Of a stretch of 10,657 nt of DNA, positions 6,191-10,657 are shown in pieces. The DNA comes from OLB16 sp964481775. GTDB taxonomy: Bacteria > Hinthialibacterota > Hinthialibacteria > OLB16. The stretch's first letter is position 1; every line of letters begins with the position of its first letter. A model generated the notes under the pieces. The model saw only the letters and a program-made list of their open reading frames with translations. It searched no databases and was not told where the DNA came from. Where the stretch lies: NCBI GenBank assembly GCA_964481775.1, contig CAYZUX010000208.1, forward strand, positions 1-10,657, given 5' to 3'. The position numbers and the translations under genes were made by a program.

Positions 6191-7066
6191 TTACTTTTCC
6201 TTCCGCAAAGGATAAAACCCGAGCCGTGCGAGCTCCGCTTGCCCAGCTTCTGAGAAAACATATTGGAGAAACAAGCCCTGCCGAGAGTTTGGCGGGAAGC
6301 GCAAACGGGCCACCAGGTTGAGCTTGCGAGCCAAGGGATCAGACTTAAGGAAGTCCTTGGACTCTTTTCCCCCTTGATTGGAAGGTGGGGTCACAGGAAC
6401 GACTCGTGCATGTGGGATATACCGCAAGCGCGAGACTGCTCCAATGGCTCCTGGGTGTGTGGCCACACACCGTTCGATGGCAGCATCAGAAGTGAGGATC
6501 TGGCAGTCGGTGCGAGGTTGACAGCCATCCAGAAGAACCGATTTCATCGTTTCTTCCTCAACACTTCCTGGATGAGGCAGGAGCGCCTCGATCGATGAGG
6601 AACAGATGGCACCGGTGCATCCTTGAAGGTCCCCCCAGTCCCGAAGGGGAGATGCAGCCTCTACACAACCACTGGCAGCAAAGAGACTCCGAGCCGCGGG
6701 AAGACTGATCGAGGAGATCGGGTTCGATGGGTGGACCAACAGTGCCAGGCTTTCCCATCCGGCATGATGGATCAGGGCCAGGTTTCCAGGCGTGGATGTG
6801 ATGACTGCCTTTTGGCCCGGATTGAGTGAACCCGCAATCAGGAGGTAATCAGCTTTTTGAGCGCCCAGGATACGGAGTGATGAGTGGAGATCCGCCACCT
6901 CGATGTGCAGGTCCAGCCCTGAGCCTGCCTTCCAGGCTTCCGCGATCTCCTTGCAGGCATTCACTGTGACAAGACGGACAGTCTCGGGTGTTCTGGTTTC
7001 TCCAAATGAAATTCCTCCAAACAGGAGAAGGGGGACCCAGAGGGTCCCCCAGAGCATTCGTGTCAT
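6191..7066 (-). CDS. PstS-like periplasmic substrate-binding protein
   Basis: Seen: 291 residues with a signal peptide (MTRMLW, a hydrophobic core to about residue 20, likely cleavage near residue 22), so the mature protein is periplasmic. The start is supported by GGGAGGA five bases before the ATG. Features of the PBP-like/PstS fold are the hinge segment LALLVHPSNPISSISLPAARSLFA (about 107-130), the CSSSIEALL ligand-loop-like stretch (155-163) and TSDAAIERCVATHPGAIGAVS (192-212), which matches the conserved 'AIGAVS/GIGYVG' strand. Known: family members bind phosphate or other oxyanions for ABC importers, but many stand-alone members have other roles. No pstC, pstA or pstB lies nearby. Seven cysteines follow the signal peptide, which allows disulfides in the periplasm. 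It lies 24 bases after the zinc protease gene and four bases before the methyltransferase start, so the three are probably cotranscribed. Confidence 0.75.
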   Translation of the reverse strand: MTRMLWGTLWVPLLLFGGISFGETRTPETVRLVTVNACKEIAEAWKAGSGLDLHIEVADLHSSLRILGAQKADYLLIAGSLNPGQKAVITSTPGNLALIHHAGWESLALLVHPSNPISSISLPAARSLFAASGCVEAASPLRDWGDLQGCTGAICSSSIEALLPHPGSVEEETMKSVLLDGCQPRTDCQILTSDAAIERCVATHPGAIGAVSRLRYIPHARVVPVTPPSNQGGKESKDFLKSDPLARKLNLVARLRFPPNSRQGLFLQYVFSEAGQAELARLGFYPLRKEK

Positions 7067-7090
7067 CGTGTCCTCCCGCAGTCAGAGAGG

Positions 7091-7810
7091 TTACTCTTCC
7101 CGTCGACCGCCAATCAGGCCCAGACGGATGGCCCATTCGAGCAGGTACAGCAAAGAAACCACGGCTGCTGCCACGTAAGTCATGGCAGCGGCATTCAACA
7201 CTGTCGAGATTCCGCGTTGTTCCGCATTGCTGCCAACCATGCCCAGAGCCGCCAATTGCTCTTTGGCACGCCTTGAAGCATCGAACTCCACCGGCAAGGT
7301 GACTATCGAAAAGAACACCGCACCAAGGAATCCAACAAATCCAATCATGGCGATGGTTTTTCCACCCACAAATCCCTGGGCTGCTCCCATCATCATCCCC
7401 ACGACCATGAGGATTATCCCCAGATTGGTCCCGAATGTGGCGACAGGCACCATCGCGCTTCTCAGGTACAGGGGAGTGTATCCCTTCGCGTGCTGGAGGG
7501 CATGACCCGCCTCATGGCAGGCCACCCCCAACGAGGCCAGACTGGTGCCATGGTAAATGTCCGGGGAGAGGCGCAGTACCTTGTGAGTGGGATCGTAGTG
7601 GTCGGACAGCATTCCCTGAGTCTCCTCGATGCCGACTCCGGCAATCCCGTTGGCGCGCAACATACGTGCCGCAGCTTGAGCACCTGTCAATCCTGAACTG
7701 CCGGGAACCTCACGGTATTTACTGTAGGCCCTCTTCAGCATCAACTGGGCAATTCCTGATATCACGAATGCCGCGACCATGACCATCAGACCGAGTGAAT
7801 CAAACATCAT
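7091..7810 (-). CDS. Membrane zinc metallopeptidase, YugP family
   Basis: Seen: 239 residues with a very strong AAGGAGGTG ribosome binding site eight bases before the ATG. The N-terminal helix (about 5-24) is followed by YREVPGSSGLTGAQAAARMLRANG, then LSDHYDPTHKVLRLSPDIYHGTSLASLGVACHEAGHALQHAKGY. The HExxH zinc site is H99-E100-x-x-H103, and a candidate third ligand region is LPVEFDASRRA (about 172-182). Helices at about 128-145, 153-172 and 205-225 complete the membrane domain. This is the layout of Pfam Zn_peptidase_2 (B. subtilis YugP), whose physiological substrates are not established. The length fits the family (about 225-240). It is the first gene of the group with the PstS-like protein and the zinc-ribbon methyltransferase. 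The 95-base gap upstream contains no clear promoter. Confidence 0.93.
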   Translation of the reverse strand: MMFDSLGLMVMVAAFVISGIAQLMLKRAYSKYREVPGSSGLTGAQAAARMLRANGIAGVGIEETQGMLSDHYDPTHKVLRLSPDIYHGTSLASLGVACHEAGHALQHAKGYTPLYLRSAMVPVATFGTNLGIILMVVGMMMGAAQGFVGGKTIAMIGFVGFLGAVFFSIVTLPVEFDASRRAKEQLAALGMVGSNAEQRGISTVLNAAAMTYVAAAVVSLLYLLEWAIRLGLIGGRREE

Positions 7811-7905
7811 GGTTGTGACACCTCCTTCTTTCCTGATATACCGAAGTTTACGGTCTAACGGGGGGAGATGTTAGTCAGTAACGGCGGGGGAGAAAAACAA
7901 TCGGG

Positions 7906-8499
7906 TTACTGCTGGTTTTTGGCGGATACCCTGCGTCCATTCAGGAACCAGTTACCATCCATATAGGCTCCGCCATACCGTACCATATCGCCAGTGGACT
8001 TCAGGCCATTTGTGGGGCTGTATTCGATTACAACACTCCCCAGGGGGAAGGTATCGATGTGACGGGAATCCATTACCCGGTCCGGGCCACGCGAAACAAG
8101 CAGCCACGCCTCAATCCGCTTGCCATTGGATGCGGGATTTCCACCTGATCCGAACTCGTAAAGAAGTTCATTCTTGTCCAGCATGGAATCCTGGAAGCGA
8201 TCTTCTGGAAGACGGTCAATGTACCGGATTGGAGACATCAAACGGAGAAGTCCCTCTTCCTTGGGACCCTGCGGGTTAGATAAAACTGCGGCATCGGTAC
8301 TCTCTGGATACCGCTTGTGATCCATGAAGTACCACTCGACAGCTGACTCAAGTACCTGGAGATCCTGCTGAGCGCGTGCGATTTCCGCACGTGTCCTTGC
8401 GCTCAACAGTGGAGGAAGAGCAAGTGTGGTCAAAGTCAACAGGATCAGGACGATGACCAGTAACTCAACGATGGTGAATCCCGCGACCGCCCTTTTCAT
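7906..8499 (-). CDS. Type II secretion/type IV pilus pseudopilin (GspG-like)
   Basis: Seen: 197 residues from the ATG at 8497-8499, preceded by AGGAAGG. A GTG nine codons earlier is possible, but it would give an over-long leader. The class III leader MKRAVAG is cut before Phe8, with the conserved Glu at mature position 5 (FTIVELL), followed by a hydrophobic helix to about residue 32 and the amphipathic TRAEIARAQQDLQVLESAVEWYF helix. The C-terminal domain has LMSPIRYIDRLPEDRF, WLLVSRGPDRVMDS and EYSPTNGLKSTGDMVRYGG. Known: such proteins are processed by a prepilin peptidase and built into a secretion pseudopilus or pilus in the inner membrane and periplasm. This layout resembles the many GspG-like proteins scattered in planctomycete- and Sumerlaeota-like genomes. 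No other pilus or secretion gene is present, so it is an orphan whose machine must be encoded elsewhere. Confidence 0.88.
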   Translation of the reverse strand: MKRAVAGFTIVELLVIVLILLTLTTLALPPLLSARTRAEIARAQQDLQVLESAVEWYFMDHKRYPESTDAAVLSNPQGPKEEGLLRLMSPIRYIDRLPEDRFQDSMLDKNELLYEFGSGGNPASNGKRIEAWLLVSRGPDRVMDSRHIDTFPLGSVVIEYSPTNGLKSTGDMVRYGGAYMDGNWFLNGRRVSAKNQQ

Positions 8500-8532
8500 G
8501 GCAGTGGGCCTTCCTGGTAACCTCACAAGCCT

Positions 8533-8571
8533 TTTGGAGAGGATTCCAGTAACTGGACTCTTCTCTCCAAA
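8533..8571. promoter_or_regulatory. Long two-part hairpin in the leader of the pseudopilin gene
   Basis: An inverted repeat with a perfect nine-base outer stem, TTTGGAGAG (8533-8541) and CTCTCCAAA (8563-8571), surrounds a perfect six-base inner stem, TCCAGT (8545-8550) and ACTGGA (8552-8557), with a one-base centre. It lies 34 bases upstream of the pseudopilin ATG and 91 bases past the UbiA stop. No T-run follows on either strand, so it is not an obvious terminator. It could be an operator, an RNA structure in the pseudopilin leader or a processing site between the two genes. Confidence 0.45.
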
Positions 8572-8662
8572 TCATCGGAACCTTCCATTAAAAAGTCTAC
8601 CAAAAACCTGCGTGACATTCCACAAGAATTTTGCCTGGAGCAATGTTTTTTTTTGGTTGGCG

Positions 8663-9553
8663 CTACCCCAGCACATAAGCCAACGCAATACCGGCTTGCG
8701 CCACCAGCATAAGCAGATACATGTGCTTCCAGGATACATGGTTGGCCTCGGTGGCAAGCTCATCCGGGCGGCGGAGGATCAAGTAAGCAATGTAAGCTCC
8801 CCAGAATGTCAGCAATACCGCCAGCACAGTCAGCAGGGACTGATTCACCGAAAGATGTCCTCCTGCGCCCAGAAAAGCCAGCAACAGGAATGGAATCACG
8901 AAAAAAGGACTGATCATCCAGGCGCTGGCACGGATTCCATAGCGGATTGGCAGAGTCATGCATCCATAACGCCGGTCCCCTTCCATGTCTGAAAAATCCT
9001 TGGTGGTGGCTGCCCCCAGGATATAAAGACCCATCACCAACCCAACCAGCCAGGGTTCAGAATCGAGGGGTGAAGCCACAGCTGACCACCCCGCTACAAC
9101 CAGCAAACACCCCCGGGGGATTGCAATCGTGAAATTAGCCAGTACACCAAACCGTTTTGTCCGGAATGGCGGTCCGGAATAAGCATAGGTGATCAGGGTG
9201 GTCAGCAGCACGATAACCACAAAAGACATGTTGACCATGAAGGCCAGAAAGAAGGTGAGTGCATAACAGATCAAAGTGAACACCCAAGCCTGTTTCAAAG
9301 ATATCCTGCCTGACGGGAGTGGACGTGCCGGTTTGTTGATCCGGTCGATCTCCAGGTCATAGATCTGGTTGATGGCATTGGAAGCAGCATTCAAGGATGC
9401 CGCCGCAAGCGCACCCAGGAGGATGTTTCCCCAGATTTGCCAGAGTCCTTCCATGGACTCACGGGCATACCAGGCCATGACTCCCGCGCTGAGGAAACCA
9501 ATCAATGGAGCGAGAAGTGTGAAGGGGCGTGCCAGCTCGAGATAAGTTTTCAT
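8663..9553 (-). CDS. UbiA-family membrane prenyltransferase
   Basis: UbiA enzymes attach isoprenyl chains to aromatic rings, tetrapyrroles or glycerol phosphates inside the membrane. Seen: 296 residues from the ATG at 9551-9553, downstream of GAGGAAG; a GTG three codons earlier is also possible. The first Asp-rich motif is NQIYDLEIDRINKPARPLPSG (N62, D66, D70). The second is KDFSDMEGDRRYG (D186, D189, D193), with YAYSGPPFRTKR (123-134) between them. These metal- and diphosphate-binding residues are all present. About eight to nine hydrophobic helices fit the family fold. The KDF-D-EGD and TLPIRYG pattern is closer to the digeranylgeranylglyceryl phosphate synthase/chlorophyll synthase branch than to UbiA or MenA proper, but I cannot fix the substrate. 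The gene starts 40 bases after the LpxH-like gene and is probably cotranscribed with it. Confidence 0.9.
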   Translation of the reverse strand: MKTYLELARPFTLLAPLIGFLSAGVMAWYARESMEGLWQIWGNILLGALAAASLNAASNAINQIYDLEIDRINKPARPLPSGRISLKQAWVFTLICYALTFFLAFMVNMSFVVIVLLTTLITYAYSGPPFRTKRFGVLANFTIAIPRGCLLVVAGWSAVASPLDSEPWLVGLVMGLYILGAATTKDFSDMEGDRRYGCMTLPIRYGIRASAWMISPFFVIPFLLLAFLGAGGHLSVNQSLLTVLAVLLTFWGAYIAYLILRRPDELATEANHVSWKHMYLLMLVAQAGIALAYVLG

Positions 9554-9593
9554 GACTTCCACTTCCTCAAAATCAATTCTGACGGTTTTTGTT

Positions 9594-10352
9594 TCACCGG
9601 TCGAAAAAGAGGAATCGATCCTCCTTGGGCTTGTACATCAATCCGGAAGCGAAAGCAGTCCAGCGTGGCAGGATAAAGTGCTTTCCCAGACGGTGTTTTC
9701 CCTCAAGGATCCGGTAGGTCCGGTAATGCCGGTGTCCATGGACACAGACATCCACACCCTGATCCACCAGGCTTTCCACATAAGGCCAATAGGGTTGTGT
9801 CCTCCATAGGGACTTCCGCCGGGTTACCTCGTGGGTGAGATTGATGAGCAGCCTGACAAGGGCCTCTTTTTTATTGGAGGGGAGGGCATGGAAAGCGGCC
9901 ATGGGTAATTTTTGACGGATCACACCGTGCAGGAGGCGATACCCCAGATCCTGGGTGGCGAGGTCATCACCATGGCAAAGGCAAAATTTCCTTTCCCCAA
10001 TCTGGCGGAAAATCATCCTGCTGTGAATCGGAAAAGGGACCTGAAGGGAGGGATCAAACCACAATGAAAAATCCCTGTTCCCGACTACATACTCCAGGTA
10101 TCCCCCCTCTCTTACGAATTTTCCGAGAAGATTTAACACGTGTTTTCCATACAGGTCAGCCAGGCGTTGATCCACATACCAGATGTTGAAAATATCTCCC
10201 AAAAGGAAAAGGTGTCGAATCTCCATCTCCACCAGATCTTGAAAGAGGAATTGCTCAAAACGTTCAATCCGATCGGGAACCTGGTGATCAAGGTGGACAT
10301 CCGAAAGGAATACAACTGGGGCATCAATCGGGGGAGGTAGTTCCGTTTTCAT
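9594..10352 (-). CDS. lpxH: UDP-2,3-diacylglucosamine diphosphatase-like calcineurin-type hydrolase (LpxH-like)
   Basis: LpxH hydrolyses UDP-2,3-diacylglucosamine to lipid X, the fourth step of lipid A synthesis, at the cytoplasmic face of the inner membrane. Seen: about 252 residues from the ATG at 10350-10352 (a GTG lies one codon earlier; neither has a clear ribosome binding site). The two-metal phosphoesterase motifs are in order: FLSDVHLD near residues 16-22, LLGDIFNIW (50-58), VVGNRDFSLWF (90-99), CHGDD (126-130) and HGHRH (205-209). The GNRDF box and the tryptophan after the GD motif favour LpxH over generic calcineurin-type phosphatases. An insert rich in basic residues (about 150-185) lies where LpxH has its lipid-binding lid. 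The length is near the usual 240-ish residues. LpxH-like paralogues exist in some phyla, so the exact substrate is inferred. The rfaE2 gene in the same window supports a lipopolysaccharide-making host. Confidence 0.82.
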   Translation of the reverse strand: MKTELPPPIDAPVVFLSDVHLDHQVPDRIERFEQFLFQDLVEMEIRHLFLLGDIFNIWYVDQRLADLYGKHVLNLLGKFVREGGYLEYVVGNRDFSLWFDPSLQVPFPIHSRMIFRQIGERKFCLCHGDDLATQDLGYRLLHGVIRQKLPMAAFHALPSNKKEALVRLLINLTHEVTRRKSLWRTQPYWPYVESLVDQGVDVCVHGHRHYRTYRILEGKHRLGKHFILPRWTAFASGLMYKPKEDRFLFFDR

Positions 10353-10657
10353 CACTGGCAGAATAAATGGGGCTGTTCATGGGGTGAAGCCCTCTGACAG
10401 CCCTTCTCATAGAGATATGGTTTATATCACCCTGATATAGCGAGGAAGTGGTCTCAGCAAGCCAAGACTCCCCTGATGACCCGCTTTTCGAGGGGATTGT
10501 TTGTCTTCCACATCTGGCACACTCATTGCTCCCCATTACATCGAAGGTATTCATCGGCGGATGGATCTCAATCCGGAAGCCAGAAAAACGGAAGGAGACA
10601 TGGAACGACGAGAGTACCTCCATCACTCATTCATACGGCGGTAGGTTCTGGAGCCAC
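10353..10657. other. Gene-free leader region at the right edge
   Basis: About 305 bases upstream of the LpxH-like gene contain no coding sequence I can support. All three minus-strand frames entering from the right edge stop by 10623, so any upstream gene ends there or beyond the window. The region holds the palindrome at 10423-10439 and a weak inverted repeat, CCCCT/AGGGG, at about 10470-10495. A weak minus-strand promoter could overlap the palindrome, but no pair of -35 and -10 boxes was convincing. Confidence 0.5.
10423..10439. promoter_or_regulatory. Perfect 7-3-7 palindrome upstream of the LpxH-like gene, candidate operator
   Basis: TATATCA-CCC-TGATATA is a perfect inverted repeat with seven-base arms and a three-base centre, about 70 bases upstream of the LpxH-like start. 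Its size and AT-rich arms resemble dimeric repressor sites. On the minus strand its end merges into GATATAAA, which could act as a -10-like element, so a bound regulator would cover the likely promoter. No regulator gene is nearby and I do not recognise the site. Confidence 0.4.

Noticed and set aside
8646..8654. A run of nine T as a terminator tail
   Set aside because: It is A-rich on the transcribed strand after the UbiA stop and has no hairpin before it in the plus direction, where no gene ends.
8426..8992. A plus-strand open frame of 188 residues
   Set aside because: It covers parts of the pseudopilin and UbiA genes in antisense and the gap between them, with no recognisable motif or ribosome binding site.
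9638..10580. A 13-base direct repeat, TCAATCCGGAAGC, near 9638 and 10568
   Set aside because: One copy is inside the LpxH-like coding region, the other in the leader; flanking bases do not match, so chance is the simplest explanation.
10324..10626. A minus-strand 100-residue open frame with a CARC motif upstream of the LpxH-like gene
   Set aside because: It overlaps the LpxH-like start by about 29 bases, lacks a ribosome binding site at its ATG codons, has low-complexity Ser/Arg composition and resembles no family I know.

Overview
The window appears to be an ordinary chromosomal stretch from a Gram-negative bacterium. All eleven genes I can support lie on the minus strand, so transcription runs from the right edge to the left. 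The envelope assignment rests on an LpxH-type lipid A hydrolase at the right end and the start of an ADP-heptose synthase adenylyltransferase (RfaE2/HldE C-terminal type) at the left end. The pseudopilin style (GspG-like, with a 'SPTNGLKSTGD' tail), the Tat-exported DUF362 protein and the polyferredoxin resemble genes I associate with poorly cultivated phyla such as Sumerlaeota, Hydrogenedentota or Planctomycetota. That placement is an impression from gene style, not a demonstrated taxonomy.

Layout from right to left, in transcription order: a 300-base leader with a perfect palindrome; LpxH-like phosphatase (9594-10352); UbiA-family prenyltransferase (8663-9553); a gap with a long imperfect hairpin; a lone pseudopilin (7906-8499); then a compact group of YugP-type membrane zinc protease (7091-7810), PstS-like periplasmic binding protein (6191-7066) and zinc-ribbon methyltransferase (5341-6186).

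After a gap holding a hairpin and an extended -10 promoter comes the most notable unit: a Tat-exported DUF362 protein (4268-5206), a six-cluster membrane polyferredoxin that reads as a NapH-NapG fusion (2589-4271), and a class I methyltransferase (1787-2602). These three overlap by 4 and 14 bases, so they are probably translationally coupled. I read the first two as a membrane redox module with an unknown electron partner; no nitrate reductase or other oxidoreductase is present here.

The left end holds a foldback repeat resembling a REPIN (1672-1757), carA (415-1539), a strong promoter whose spacer contains a run of seven C (362-389), and the first 96 codons of rfaE2 (1-290). No tRNA, rRNA, CRISPR array, transposase or phage gene was seen.
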